From contig NC_015580.1 of assembly GCF_000253255.1 (NCBI RefSeq), positions 217,001 to 281,000 on the forward strand: DNA of 64,000 bases, given 5' to 3'. This DNA comes from Novosphingobium sp. PP1Y. Lineage in GTDB: Bacteria; Pseudomonadota; Alphaproteobacteria; Sphingomonadales; Sphingomonadaceae. This document shows positions 46,865-54,483 of the stretch, piece after piece. The number at the start of each line of letters is the position of its first letter. Position 1 is the stretch's first letter. Position numbers and translations under genes: made by a program. A model generated the notes under the pieces. That model was not told the DNA's origin, ran no database searches, and worked only from the letters and a program-made list of their open reading frames with translations.

Positions 46865-47476
46865 CTACTGCAGGGTCACGCCTTCTTCGTCGCCTTCGCC
46901 GTGGCGGCCGAAGAACTGCATGAGCTGCACGAGCAGCTCGCATCGCGCGCCCAGCCCGTTGGCTTCAAGCAGGGCCTGCTTGGCGGCGGGGTCGAACGGG
47001 GCGATCTGTGAAACGCCGTTGATCAGCGAGACGTCGTCCAGCCGGGCGACCTGATCCCAGTCTACCGCATAGCCCTGCATGTCGGCAAAGCGGCGCGCTT
47101 CCCGTTCGAAGCTGGCGCGCTCGACCGGGGCGAGGGCTTCGTCCTCGCTCTCCTCGATCAGTTCGGCCTCGACCTGCCGGAACGGGGTGGTGACATCGAG
47201 TTCCTTGACGATGCGGAAACGCGATTCGCCTTCGAGAATGATGTTGAAGCGCCCGTCCTCGAGCGCTTCAACGTCGCCGATGCGGCCCAGACAGCCGATC
47301 GAGAAGAGCGGGGCGCCTTCCTCTGGCCGCTGAGGCTGGATCATGCCGATCAGCCGGTCGCGCGCGAGCGCATCACTTATCATCGCCCGGTAGCGCGGTT
47401 CGAAGATGTGCAGCGGCAGCTGCAGTCCCGGATAGAGAACCACCCCGGGCAGGGGAAAGATGGTGATGCGCGTCAC
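46865..47476 (-). CDS. Lon protease N-domain-like protein
   Basis: The 203-residue protein consists of a Lon substrate-binding (LON-N) domain alone: TIFPLPGVVLYPGLQLPLHIFEPRYRAMISDAL, then IGMIQPQRPEEG, LYSIGCLGRI-like LFSIGCLGRIGDVEALEDGR and a helical C-terminal part. It lacks ATPase and protease domains. Such proteins may bind unfolded or damaged substrates. It starts 6 bp after the CnoX-like thioredoxin gene on the same strand, so the two are one operon with a shared link to protein quality control. Confidence 0.92.
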   Translation of the reverse strand: MTRITIFPLPGVVLYPGLQLPLHIFEPRYRAMISDALARDRLIGMIQPQRPEEGAPLFSIGCLGRIGDVEALEDGRFNIILEGESRFRIVKELDVTTPFRQVEAELIEESEDEALAPVERASFEREARRFADMQGYAVDWDQVARLDDVSLINGVSQIAPFDPAAKQALLEANGLGARCELLVQLMQFFGRHGEGDEEGVTLQ

Positions 47477-47482
47477 GGAGGG

Positions 47483-48394
47483 TCAGCCGAACAGGATCGT
47501 CGAGAGCTTGCGCCGGGTTGCCGAGACCCAGGGATCTTCCAGACCGACGGCTTCGAAGATCTGGAGCAGCTTGGCGCGCGCGGCGCCATCGTTCCATTCG
47601 CGGTCGGCTTGGATCATCGCCAGGAGCGTTTCGCCAGCGGTATCGCGCTCACCGGCGGCAAAGGCAGCATTGGCGAAGGCAAGCTGCGCGTCCATGTCGT
47701 CGGGGCGCTCGGCCGCGGCGGTGCGAAGGGCGGCCAGCTCGCTGTCGTCGGGCTTGTCCTTGGCCAGCTGCAGGGCAGCGCGCGCGCGCTCCACATGCGC
47801 ATCCTGCGCCAGTTCCGGGGTCAGGCTACCGAGCACCTGCTCGGCTTCCTCAAGGCGTCCTGAAGCGATGAAGCTGCGAATCAGGCCGGAGAGCGCCTCG
47901 GCATTGTCGGGGGCCATTTCGACGATCTGCATGAAGATGCTGGCGGCGCGTTCGGCGTCATCCCCTGCCAGCGCTTCCTCGCCCATGGCGAGAAGCGGTG
48001 CCAGATCGGCCTCCGGCTCACCGCCGCCGGGTTCGACCGGAAGCTTTTCCAGCAGCTGGTCGAGCGTGGACTTGAGCTGCGATTCGGTGCGTGCGCCGGT
48101 CAGGTCGGCAACCGGCTGGCCGCGGAAGATCGCATAGACGGTCGGGATCGAGCGGACCTGGAACTGCGAGGCAATGAACTGTTCCTCGTCGACGTTCACT
48201 TTCGCGAGCAACACGCCCTTGTCGGCATATTCGGCGGCAACCTTTTCGAGCACGGGCGTGAGCGCCTTGCACGGCCCGCACCATTCGGCCCAGAAATCGA
48301 GGATCACCAACTGCGTCATCGAGGGTTCGACAACGGACTGGCGAAAACGGTCCACTGCCTTCTGTTCGTCGAGGTTGAGACCCATGCTGGCCAA
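47483..48394 (-). CDS. CnoX-like thioredoxin-TPR protein (YbbN type)
   Basis: The protein has a thioredoxin domain with WAEWCGPCKALTPVLEKVA (about residues 38-56) and a C-terminal tetratricopeptide-like tail of about 170 residues. This matches CnoX/YbbN, a chaperone-redoxin that protects unfolded proteins from oxidation and delivers them to DnaK or GroEL; here the CGPC site is intact, unlike E. coli CnoX. A TTG at 48394 with GGAG eight bases upstream was chosen over ATG at 48385, giving 303 residues. It precedes the Lon-N gene. Confidence 0.9.
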   Translation of the reverse strand: MASMGLNLDEQKAVDRFRQSVVEPSMTQLVILDFWAEWCGPCKALTPVLEKVAAEYADKGVLLAKVNVDEEQFIASQFQVRSIPTVYAIFRGQPVADLTGARTESQLKSTLDQLLEKLPVEPGGGEPEADLAPLLAMGEEALAGDDAERAASIFMQIVEMAPDNAEALSGLIRSFIASGRLEEAEQVLGSLTPELAQDAHVERARAALQLAKDKPDDSELAALRTAAAERPDDMDAQLAFANAAFAAGERDTAGETLLAMIQADREWNDGAARAKLLQIFEAVGLEDPWVSATRRKLSTILFG

Positions 48395-48608
48395 AGTGCT
48401 TGCTCCTAAACTGTGCTGCGGTTGCATAGATCGGGACTTTGCGAGCGTTTGTGAAGGGTCATTGCGTCGGAAATGCCGGTTTTGCGTTGCTCTGTTAGGG
48501 AGGATGAAAAAATTTTCGATTTCCCTCTTGCCACCCCAAAAAGGCACTGCTAGTGGCGCGCCTCCACCCCGGGCCTACCGGCAAACACGGCAGGCCTCGA
48601 ACGTCAGA

Positions 48609-48683
48609 GCGGGCGTAGCTCAGGGGTAGAGCACAACCTTGCCAAGGTTGGGGTCGAGGGTTCGAATCCCTTCGCCCGCTCCA
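48609..48683 (+). tRNA. tRNA-Gly (anticodon GCC)
   Basis: Acceptor arms GCGGGCG and CGCCCGC pair, with T discriminator and encoded CCA. The anticodon stem CAACC/GGTTG encloses TTGCCAA, giving GCC. Its 3' end marks the boundary between chromosomal genes on the left and a mobile element on the right. Confidence 0.97.
48664..48683. other. Probable attachment site (attL) in the tRNA-Gly 3' end
   Basis: Integrative elements commonly insert at the 3' end of tRNA genes and restore it with their own copy. Right of this point the gene content changes at once to replication and conjugation functions and continues so to the window end. The other copy (attR) lies outside the window, so the core cannot be measured. 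Confidence 0.4.
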
Positions 48684-49320
48684 GTTTTCTCTCAGAAAAT
48701 CAACGATTTCGCCGACCGGCGACCCTTGAAATTCTGGAGACAACGCCTCACCGAGACCCCCATTGTCTCCATATTGTCTCCAATTTTGGTACAGGTTGGG
48801 GCGTCGTGGGGAAAGCCGGTCGTAGCTCGTGAATTTTGAGCCCCCTTTTTGCAGCTAAATTGTCGATCAATGTCGCCCGAACTTGCGCCTGACGTGTGGT
48901 GTGAAACGGCTCATCTCGCTGCTAGCAGTCGGGCGCCTTGGCCGAGGGGCAGCGTGCTGCGCCAGAACAGCGCAAGGTAAAGTCTTTTTCGGATCGCCGA
49001 GGTCGCACATATCGATATTGCCGGCCGCGTAGCGCCTGACCGATCTTGAGAAACTGGCCGTCAACGGCGGATGCCTGAAGAATATGTCACCGCCGGAATC
49101 TGACTGGCGCAATTGGCATAACTCGAACCGCCGCAGAACCACTCGCTCGCATTAGCCGCTGATCCCTGGGCTCGAAGCCTGTCCTCCTTCAATCAACCCG
49201 TAAAGGGTCCGCTACGCGTGCGCGTGCGGCCGCAGCTTTGCTGCGGTGATTGCGGCCAGCCCCCGGCCTGTGGGGCGACTGTCGAGCGGGGTGGTCCCGC
49301 TCCAAGGCAGGAGCCGCAAC
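48684..49320. other. Left end of the mobile element without a supported gene
   Basis: In 637 bp no frame on either strand looks coding, and no integrase is present. The first 100 bp contain three TTGTCTCC motifs (listed separately). CCGCAGC/GCTGCGG at 49230-49246 is a small hairpin with no T-run. The middle may hold decayed gene remnants that I cannot identify. Confidence 0.55.
48736..48781. repeat. TTGTCTCC motifs next to attL, candidate integrase arm sites
   Basis: TTGTCTCC occurs at 48763-48770 and 48774-48781, 11 bp apart (one helical turn), and in inverted form (GGAGACAA) at 48736-48743. Short direct repeats just inside an attachment site are typical of arm-type binding sites of tyrosine recombinases. 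The assignment is an inference from position and spacing. Confidence 0.45.
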
Positions 49321-49485
49321 ATGCCACTGGCAACCGCACAATCGCTTGGCTGGAACCTCTCCCGGACGCTGATGACGGTCATCGTCCTCATTGAAACCAA
49401 TCAGGGCTACTTCGTCATCCCCGCTGACGAATTTGATGGCGACCCCGAACAGGTGGTTCGCGAATATGACCCCTTCAGCCGCTAA
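49321..49485 (+). CDS. Small protein of the mobile element, unknown function
   Basis: The 54-residue frame from the ATG at 49321 has GGAG seven bases upstream. It encodes WNLSRTLMTVIVLIETNQGYFVIPADEFDGDPEQVVREYDPFSR, a short strand-rich sequence ending in acidic residues. A longer frame from GTG at 49246 has no support. No family is recognised. It may be a small accessory gene of the element. Confidence 0.5.
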   Translation: MPLATAQSLGWNLSRTLMTVIVLIETNQGYFVIPADEFDGDPEQVVREYDPFSR

Positions 49486-49590
49486 TCTCAGGCACATTTC
49501 GCCTTTTCGGCCTGCGCCCTGTCGTGCTATTCTTGCACCGCAGATTGCGCTGAGGTGGTGGTGGCGAGCGCGTCCAGACAAGGGACGCTT

Positions 49591-50070
49591 ATGACCATTT
49601 TTCTCATCCTCGGGGCCGTTGCTGGCCTTTATGTGCTCGCGCTGCTCTTCCGCCTCGCCAGCTACGCGCTGCCTGTCTATGCCGGGCTCACTTGTGCTTT
49701 CCTGCTGCTCGGCCACGATGTTGGCCATCTCGGAGCAATCCTAGGCGGACTGGCGGCAGGCATTGCTACGCTTCTGATTGGACAGAGCCTCATTGCCTTT
49801 ATCCGCTCTCCCATGATCCGTGCCGGGATCGCGCTCCTCTTTGCCATACCCGCGGGATTCGCCGGCTTTCAGGCCGCGCACGCGCTTGGATCACTGGCAA
49901 CGGACAACAGCATGCTGCTGGCGATCCTTGGTTCCATCGCTGCTATGGCGACATCCCTCTCGGCATGGCGAAGCGTGACGATGTCGGAGCGTGATACGTG
50001 CGTCACCCCACAGTTTGCCGTTCCCGTGGCTGGGCAAGCCTCTACAGGCCAATCCATGTCGGCCGAGTGA
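49591..50070 (+). CDS. Multi-span membrane protein of the mobile element
   Basis: The 159-residue product from the ATG at 49591 (AAGGGA upstream) has four hydrophobic segments with Gly-rich pairs (GHDVGHLGAILGGLAAGIATLLIG, IRAGIALLFAIPAGFAGFQAAHALG) and a polar C-terminal tail. No family is recognised. Proteins like this are common among accessory genes of sphingomonad conjugative elements, but no function is known. Confidence 0.6.
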   Translation: MTIFLILGAVAGLYVLALLFRLASYALPVYAGLTCAFLLLGHDVGHLGAILGGLAAGIATLLIGQSLIAFIRSPMIRAGIALLFAIPAGFAGFQAAHALGSLATDNSMLLAILGSIAAMATSLSAWRSVTMSERDTCVTPQFAVPVAGQASTGQSMSAE

Positions 50071-50449
50071 TGGCGTGAGGGGCCAATACCGCCGGTCCAG
50101 TCGCTTCCTTTGCTTTGCCGATTTTGAACCGAGGGTTCAGTGCCAGCGTTCACCCGAGCCAGTGCATGCGATCAGCAACTGGCGTCCTTCCCGGCAGAAC
50201 CGACCAGTACGGCCTCTTTCGATCCGCGCCCATGTCAGCCAGACGCTTCGCTTGGCAGGCTTGCCGCAACGGTGCTTGCCGAACTTTCTTCCCCCGGCGT
50301 TCCGCCGTTCCTCGCGAGACAAGAAAGCCCGGCCACACCGTCCTTCGCTAACGCTGCGGGCTGACGCTGCGGCGCCTGCCACTGGCTGACCCTTATCCGC
50401 GCATCGAGGCCGCACTGGCGCGGTCCCGTCCAACGGAAAGGAAATACCC
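50071..50449. other. 379-bp gap before the first DUF736 gene
   Basis: No coding frame is supported on either strand; short open frames here have unusual composition and no ribosome binding sites. It likely contains the leader and promoter of the DUF736 gene, which has AAAGGAA before its ATG. Confidence 0.45.
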
Positions 50450-50767
50450 ATGGCAAAGATCGGCAACTTCAAGATGGTTTCGGGCGAACTCCGGGGCCAG
50501 ATCGTCACTCTCGCCCTTCAGGCCAAATCAGTCAGGATCGTCGCGGAAGAAAACACCAGCGGCAATGCCCCCACTCACCGGGTCCTCATCGGCGAAGTCG
50601 AAATCGGCGCAGCCTGGAAAAAGCACACCCAGGACGACCGTCCGTACCTTTCGGTGAAGCTCGACGACCCCAGCTTCATGGCACCCATTTTCGCCCAGCT
50701 GTTCGAAGCCGAGGACGGCAGTCACGATCTGGTCTGGAACCGCCCGAGCCGCCGCAACGACCATTGA
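50450..50767 (+). CDS. DUF736 family protein
   Basis: The 105-residue protein matches DUF736: IGNFKMVSGELRGQIVTLALQAKSVRIVAEE, then GEVEIGAAWKKHTQDDRPYLSVKLDDPSFMAPIFAQLFE and a C-terminal LVWNRPSRR. DUF736 genes are found almost only in plasmids and conjugative elements of alphaproteobacteria, near tra/trb genes, without a known function. A second DUF736 gene lies at 55,070. The AAAGGAA before the ATG is a good ribosome binding site. A long hairpin follows the stop. Confidence 0.9.
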   Translation: MAKIGNFKMVSGELRGQIVTLALQAKSVRIVAEENTSGNAPTHRVLIGEVEIGAAWKKHTQDDRPYLSVKLDDPSFMAPIFAQLFEAEDGSHDLVWNRPSRRNDH

Positions 50768-50776
50768 ATCGGCCAA

Positions 50777-50806
50777 GTCATCGCCCGGGTCACACCGGGC
50801 GATGAC
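50777..50806 (+). terminator. Hairpin after the DUF736 gene
   Basis: GTCATCGCCCGG (50777-50788) pairs perfectly with CCGGGCGATGAC (50795-50806) around GTCACA. There is no T-run, so termination strength is uncertain; it begins 10 bp after the stop. Confidence 0.55.
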
Positions 50807-50810
50807 GAAT

Positions 50811-50841
50811 CCCTAGTATATTGGGTGGCAGTATATTAGGG
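50811..50841. promoter_or_regulatory. Palindromic operator upstream of the XRE regulator
   Basis: CCCTAGTATA (50811-50820) and TATATTAGGG (50832-50841) are near-perfect inverted repeats (9 of 10). The same segment holds the direct repeats AGTATATT at 50815 and 50831. It lies 20 bp before the XRE gene, as expected for autoregulation of a small repressor/activator. Confidence 0.6.
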
Positions 50842-50860
50842 TTACGCCGACCCACGAAGC

Positions 50861-51079
50861 ATGAGGCTTCGGGAGATTTTTGGGACGAATTTAAGGCGAT
50901 TGCGACACGCCAGTGGGCTTTCGCAGGAGGAATTGGCGCATCGTGCCGGAATCAACCGAAACTATGTCGGCCTTCTCGAACGCGCAGCCAATTCGCCGAC
51001 GCTCGACACAATTGAGCGACTCGCAGAAGAACTTGCCGTCGATCCCGTGCGATTTTTCGAAAAACCTGGCGGTCGTTGA
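50861..51079 (+). CDS. XRE-family transcriptional regulator
   Basis: The 72-residue protein is a single Cro/CI-type helix-turn-helix domain: FGTNLRRLRHASGLSQEELAHRAGINRNYVGLLERAANSPTLDTIERLAEELAVDPVRFF. Short C-protein-like regulators of this type often control mobile-element genes and their own promoter. A strong palindromic operator lies just upstream. It is tandem with, and could control, the genes that follow. The target set is unknown. Confidence 0.88.
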   Translation: MRLREIFGTNLRRLRHASGLSQEELAHRAGINRNYVGLLERAANSPTLDTIERLAEELAVDPVRFFEKPGGR

Positions 51080-51305
51080 ACGCAAACCCACCGCCATTCA
51101 CCGAATCTCAGCAGCAATTTTACAATTTCTGAACTACAACAGGCAGATCATTGCCTCTGGGAATGTTTTGTCCCGGCAATCTGGGCTCGGCATTATCCCG
51201 TGCTGGGGATAGCGCACTGCCCGATTGGGGATAAGTTCACCCTGCTTCTCTGCGCGCGTTGCAGGGGCGCAGTCGCTAAACAGGTTTTGCTACAAGGAGA
51301 GACCC

Positions 51306-51569
51306 ATGTCGGCTCCTGAGTTTGCCGATGAACCACCGCAGTCAGACCGATTGAGCGCTTATGATGAGCGCCACCTTGTCACGTATCTTCGCCTGCTGGA
51401 TGCCGAAAAGGACGAGGCATCATGGGAAGAGGTGGTTTCGATCATCTTCGCCATCGATCCTGCCAGTGAGCCGGATCGCGCGCGAAGGGTCTATGATACT
51501 CATCTCGCCCGCGCCAAGTGGATGACGCAACACGGCTACAAGCACCTGATGGTCCCGCGAACCCAATGA
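51306..51569 (+). CDS. DUF2285-type small protein of the mobile element
   Basis: The 87-residue protein has AAGGAGAG upstream of its ATG. The core LVTYLRLLDAEKDEASWEEVVSIIFAIDPASEPDRARRVYDTHLARAKWMTQHGYKHLM is helical and resembles the DNA-binding-like C-terminal part of DUF2285 proteins of alphaproteobacterial conjugative elements, where a similar short gene usually precedes a DUF6499-DUF2285 gene, as here. Its role is not known. Confidence 0.75.
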   Translation: MSAPEFADEPPQSDRLSAYDERHLVTYLRLLDAEKDEASWEEVVSIIFAIDPASEPDRARRVYDTHLARAKWMTQHGYKHLMVPRTQ

Positions 51570-51706
51570 AACTGGGCATTTAGCACCAATCTGGCGCAAT
51601 CGATTGTGCCTTGCCGCGGGGGAGCCCGGAACTGACTCGAGCACTTCTCTCGTCACGGCTCCGACGTGATCGTTCGACTCCAAAAAAACCTCATAGGAGA
51701 GGTGCG

Positions 51707-51904
51707 ATGGAGAAGCCGCCCGACTGGCGTTCGGAGAATTACGCCAAAGCGTATGAAAACTATGACCGCACGGATTTCGCGCAGGAATTCCTGCGCCGCA
51801 ATCCTGAATACCGCGACCAATATGCTGAAGCCGTTGACGATGCGCCACTCGCGCTGAGTCGTCTGGCTCGGCACTGGGGGTTGGTCTTTCGCTGCGGACC
51901 CTGA
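51707..51904 (+). CDS. DUF6499 N-terminal part of a frameshifted DUF6499-DUF2285 gene
   Basis: The ATG at 51707 follows AGGAGAGG. The 65 residues (PDWRSENYAKAYENYDRTDFAQEFLRRNPEYRDQYAEA) match the DUF6499 'transcriptional regulator-like' start. The frame stops at 51904 right after RHWGLVFRCGP. The expected continuation (DPDLPAHHLPIVWHPSTAASVILL) is present in a different frame from about 51,897, leading without a stop into the DUF2285 part at 52,023. A single base loss near 51,890-51,900 explains this. The gene is probably inactive, or read by frameshifting, or the sequence has an error. Confidence 0.75.
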   Translation: MEKPPDWRSENYAKAYENYDRTDFAQEFLRRNPEYRDQYAEAVDDAPLALSRLARHWGLVFRCGP

Positions 51905-52022
51905 TCTTCCAGCCCACCATCTCCCGATTGTCTGGCACCCATCTACAGCGGCCAGCGTCATCCTTCTGCGCCCGGCACCATTCCCTTGTGACGGCTGCAG
52001 CCAAGCCGAAATTGTCGACGGC

Positions 52023-52478
52023 ATGGATATCGCGGCCGAGCACCGCGATGAGGAAGGGCGGCATCTCGTCCTCTCGACGGCGAAGCGCCGCTACCGCCTG
52101 AATATTCGCGGCGAGACAACAGAGACCGAACCGCTCGCCTATGTTCTTCCGGGCGACGCATTTTGGGAAACACGAAAGGCCGCCGTTTCCGATTTTCATG
52201 ATCATTGCCGTCTCGGGCATGTGAAGAAGCTCCCGTTCTGCCTTGCGCCCGGTCCGTCAGAGCACTGGCGTCTGGTCCAATGGCTTCGGTTGCTTGATGC
52301 GCTGTCTGGCGGCGCAACCACACGCGAATTGGCCATCGAACTTATCGCCCGCGATACCGGGCAATATTCGGCCGCCGAATGGGATACGTCGAGCGAGCGC
52401 AAACGGATTGCTCGCTGGCAGCGACAGGCGCTCGCTATGCGCGACGGCGGCTATATCGCCCTGTTGAGCGGCCACTGA
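52023..52478 (+). CDS. DUF2285 C-terminal part of the frameshifted gene
   Basis: This frame is open from about 51,897, so the ATG at 52023 is probably internal and not a true start. It encodes RRYRLNIRGETTETEPLAYVLPGD and the DUF2285 helical end (WRLVQWLRLLDALSGGATTRELAIELIARD...RWQRQALAMRDGGYIALLSGH). Together with 51707-51904 it forms one DUF6499-DUF2285 protein of about 256 residues. The intact family is thought to act in control of conjugative elements; here the function is doubtful because of the frameshift. Confidence 0.7.
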   Translation: MDIAAEHRDEEGRHLVLSTAKRRYRLNIRGETTETEPLAYVLPGDAFWETRKAAVSDFHDHCRLGHVKKLPFCLAPGPSEHWRLVQWLRLLDALSGGATTRELAIELIARDTGQYSAAEWDTSSERKRIARWQRQALAMRDGGYIALLSGH

Positions 52479-52596
52479 TCGGGACATTCGGCAGCAACGC
52501 CTTATGTCCGTTCACCCAAGTCCCTGAAAATCTCAAATCTCGCCTCCTGCTCGCCGGGCCAACCCCTTGTGTCCGGCACTTCACAGGAGACGTTTC

Positions 52597-52848
52597 ATGG
52601 ATGGAGATTTCGTCCCGGTATTCCCGCGCTATGTCAGGACGCCCGATGCTGCCGTGCATTTGGGTCTCTCAGCCCGCACACTTGAAAAGCATCGTTGCTA
52701 TGGGACGGGGCCAGCCTTTCACAAGCTCGGTCGGCGGATTGTCTATGCCATAGTCGATCTCGATGCCTGGGCGCAAAATGGTCGCCGCAATTCAACATCC
52801 GATCCCGGACAAGGCATTTGCCTGTCTGCACGCCCGGTGCGCCGCTGA
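52597..52848 (+). CDS. Excisionase-like helix-turn-helix protein
   Basis: The 83-residue protein has CAGGAGA before its ATG. The MerR/AlpA-like domain RYVRTPDAAVHLGLSARTLEKHRCYGTGPAFHKLGRRIVYAIVDLDAWAQ is typical of excisionases and AlpA-type regulators. In related elements this gene always precedes repA. Its stop overlaps the repA start (TGATG), so it may regulate or be coupled with replication. It could alternatively assist element excision. Confidence 0.85.
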   Translation: MDGDFVPVFPRYVRTPDAAVHLGLSARTLEKHRCYGTGPAFHKLGRRIVYAIVDLDAWAQNGRRNSTSDPGQGICLSARPVRR

Positions 52849-53714
52849 TGCGTTTGGTGAGCCCCCAGCAACAGCCCGACCTGTTCTACTCGATGCCCGG
52901 TGACATTGCCGCGCGCGATGCTCAGGATCTGATGTCCTGGCCCTTTTTCAGCCTTGCCAAGTCGCGGCGCTCCGCGCCGATCGACTTCGCAATGGGGGCC
53001 ACATGGATCTCGGTCGAAGCCGTAGCCGAACACGGCATGGCGACCATCTGGGATGCCGACATTCTGATTTGGGCGGCGAGTCAGCTCGTCGAAGCGCGCG
53101 ACGCAGGCCGGCCGACATCTCGGCACATTGCCGCCCGTCCGCACGAGATTCTGACCTTCATCGGGCGCGGAACGGGCAAGGACCATTATGAGCGGCTGCG
53201 CGCAGCGCTCGACCGCTTGCAATCGACGACCGTTGCCACGTCGATCCGCCAGCAACACCAGCGCCGACGCCACCGCTTCTCCTGGATCAACGAATGGCGG
53301 GAGACACTCGACGACCGTGGCCGCGCCATTGGCATCGAGCTCATCCTGCCCGACTGGTTCTATGCGGGTGTGCTTGATCGCGGCCTGATCCTGACGATCG
53401 ACCGCGCCTATTTTGCGCTGACAGGGGGCGTCGAGCGCTGGCTCTACCGTATCGTGCGCAAGCATGGTGGACATCAGCGCGGTGGCTGGAGCTTCGACGT
53501 TCCGCACCTTCATCTCAAATCAGGTGCGCTTTCGCCGCTCAAGCAATTCGCATTCGAGCTGCGGACCATCGTCCGGCGGCAGTCTCTCCCGGGCTACCAT
53601 CTGAGCCTTGAGCACAGCTTCGGCCGCGAGCGGCTGATCTTCAAACCCATCCCCGTCGACCCGTTCGTTGCCGCTGCCCGGCGCGTCGGTTTCCCTGTGG
53701 AGAAGTTGGCATGA
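52848..53714 (+). CDS. Replication initiator protein RepA
   Basis: The 288-residue protein fits the plasmid RepA (replication initiator protein A) family of alphaproteobacterial elements: DLMSWPFFSLAKSRRSAPIDF, IWDADILIWAASQLVEARD and GVERWLYRIVRKHGGHQRGGW. Iteron-like repeats begin 2 bp past its stop, and a perfect DnaA box follows, so an origin probably adjoins the gene. This implies the element can replicate as a circle after excision, or stems from a plasmid. The ATG overlaps the stop of the excisionase-like gene. Confidence 0.9.
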   Translation: MRLVSPQQQPDLFYSMPGDIAARDAQDLMSWPFFSLAKSRRSAPIDFAMGATWISVEAVAEHGMATIWDADILIWAASQLVEARDAGRPTSRHIAARPHEILTFIGRGTGKDHYERLRAALDRLQSTTVATSIRQQHQRRRHRFSWINEWRETLDDRGRAIGIELILPDWFYAGVLDRGLILTIDRAYFALTGGVERWLYRIVRKHGGHQRGGWSFDVPHLHLKSGALSPLKQFAFELRTIVRRQSLPGYHLSLEHSFGRERLIFKPIPVDPFVAAARRVGFPVEKLA

Positions 53715-53716
53715 CA

Positions 53717-53801
53717 TTCGGCCTATTAAAAACCGTCGGACTCGGCCCATCGGAAACCCGATCCTCGGCCTATCGAAAACCGAGACCATGCGGAAACCCG
53801 C
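53717..53801 (+). repeat. Iteron-like repeats, candidate origin of replication
   Basis: Three imperfect copies of TCGGCC(T/C)AT..(A/G)AAACC start at 53718, 53742 and 53765, 24 and 23 bp apart. A partial fourth (CATGCGGAAACCCG) starts near 53,788. The spacing of about two helical turns and the position directly after repA are typical of iterons bound by RepA. The repeats overlap a short frame that does not look coding. Confidence 0.65.
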
Positions 53802-53846
53802 AGAATTCTGCGGCAAATCGGCGCTCCTCTAACGATGCTAATAGAA

Positions 53847-53892
53847 AAGAATCCTTCGGATTCTTGCTAACCCTTTTGCAGCCTGTGGATAA
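53847..53892. promoter_or_regulatory. Inverted repeat and DnaA box at the candidate origin
   Basis: AAGAATCC (53847-53854) and GGATTCTT (53858-53865) form a perfect inverted repeat. TGTGGATAA at 53884-53892 is a perfect DnaA box (TTATCCACA on the minus strand). Both lie in the 247-bp gap after repA, in line with the iterons. Confidence 0.65.
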
Positions 53893-53961
53893 TCGCGGTG
53901 CGACGGGCCTGCTCAACGCCCGCGTCAAGCGTGTCGGGTTCGCGGTGGCAGGAGCGCGGCC

Positions 53962-54483
53962 ATGAGCGAGCCAACTGCGCAGCGGCACAGCTCCTCGCAG
54001 GCCATCAGGTCAGCGACAGCAAGCGCGCTTACCGAGGTCGAAGTGACCTGGATCGAGAAGCGCTACGAACAATGGATCCGCTTCGGTCGCATTGCGGCTG
54101 ACACGATCATCAACCGCCGCACGCGCGTCATCGCCTTCCGTCCCGGCGCGGTCTTCGCTTTCGTGCGCTGGACCTCGAACGACTATGGCACGATCCATTC
54201 GTGCATCGACATCGTGATGGCAGTGGCACCGGGCGAGGCCTACACGACGTTGCCATTTGTCCGTCCCGGCGCTGACATTCTGCTGCACATCGAGGGCTGG
54301 CCCAAGGTCGCACAGGTGTTGCAGGCCGTCGATGCGGTCGAAGCCGCCGGTGTTGATCCGTGCGACGCATCGCCCGATCACTGGCGCCACGTCGGCAACC
54401 GGCTGAATGCCGGAATGCCGTTCAGGGCTTACACAGCGGAGCGGCACGCGGCCTGGCTCCGGCGCAAGGCGCTCGAAGCATGA
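53962..54483 (+). CDS. DUF2840 domain protein
   Basis: The 173-residue protein fits DUF2840: LTEVEVTWIEKRYEQWIRFGRIAADTIINRRTRVIAFRPGAVFAFVRW and GTIHSCIDIVMAVAPGEAYTTLPFVRPGADILLHIEGWPKV. It occurs in conjugative elements between the replication genes and traF, as here. A ParA gene usually separates repA from DUF2840 in such elements but is absent. Its stop overlaps the traF start (ATGA). The function is unknown. Confidence 0.88.
   Translation: MSEPTAQRHSSSQAIRSATASALTEVEVTWIEKRYEQWIRFGRIAADTIINRRTRVIAFRPGAVFAFVRWTSNDYGTIHSCIDIVMAVAPGEAYTTLPFVRPGADILLHIEGWPKVAQVLQAVDAVEAAGVDPCDASPDHWRHVGNRLNAGMPFRAYTAERHAAWLRRKALEA

Noticed and set aside
48867..49142. Minus-strand 91-codon frame inside the element's left end as an integrase remnant
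   Set aside because: No tyrosine-recombinase motif (R...HxxR...Y) and no ribosome binding site.
53711..53965. 84-codon frame after repA as a small gene or ParA remnant
   Set aside because: It runs across the iterons, the inverted repeat and the DnaA box and has no ParA motif.
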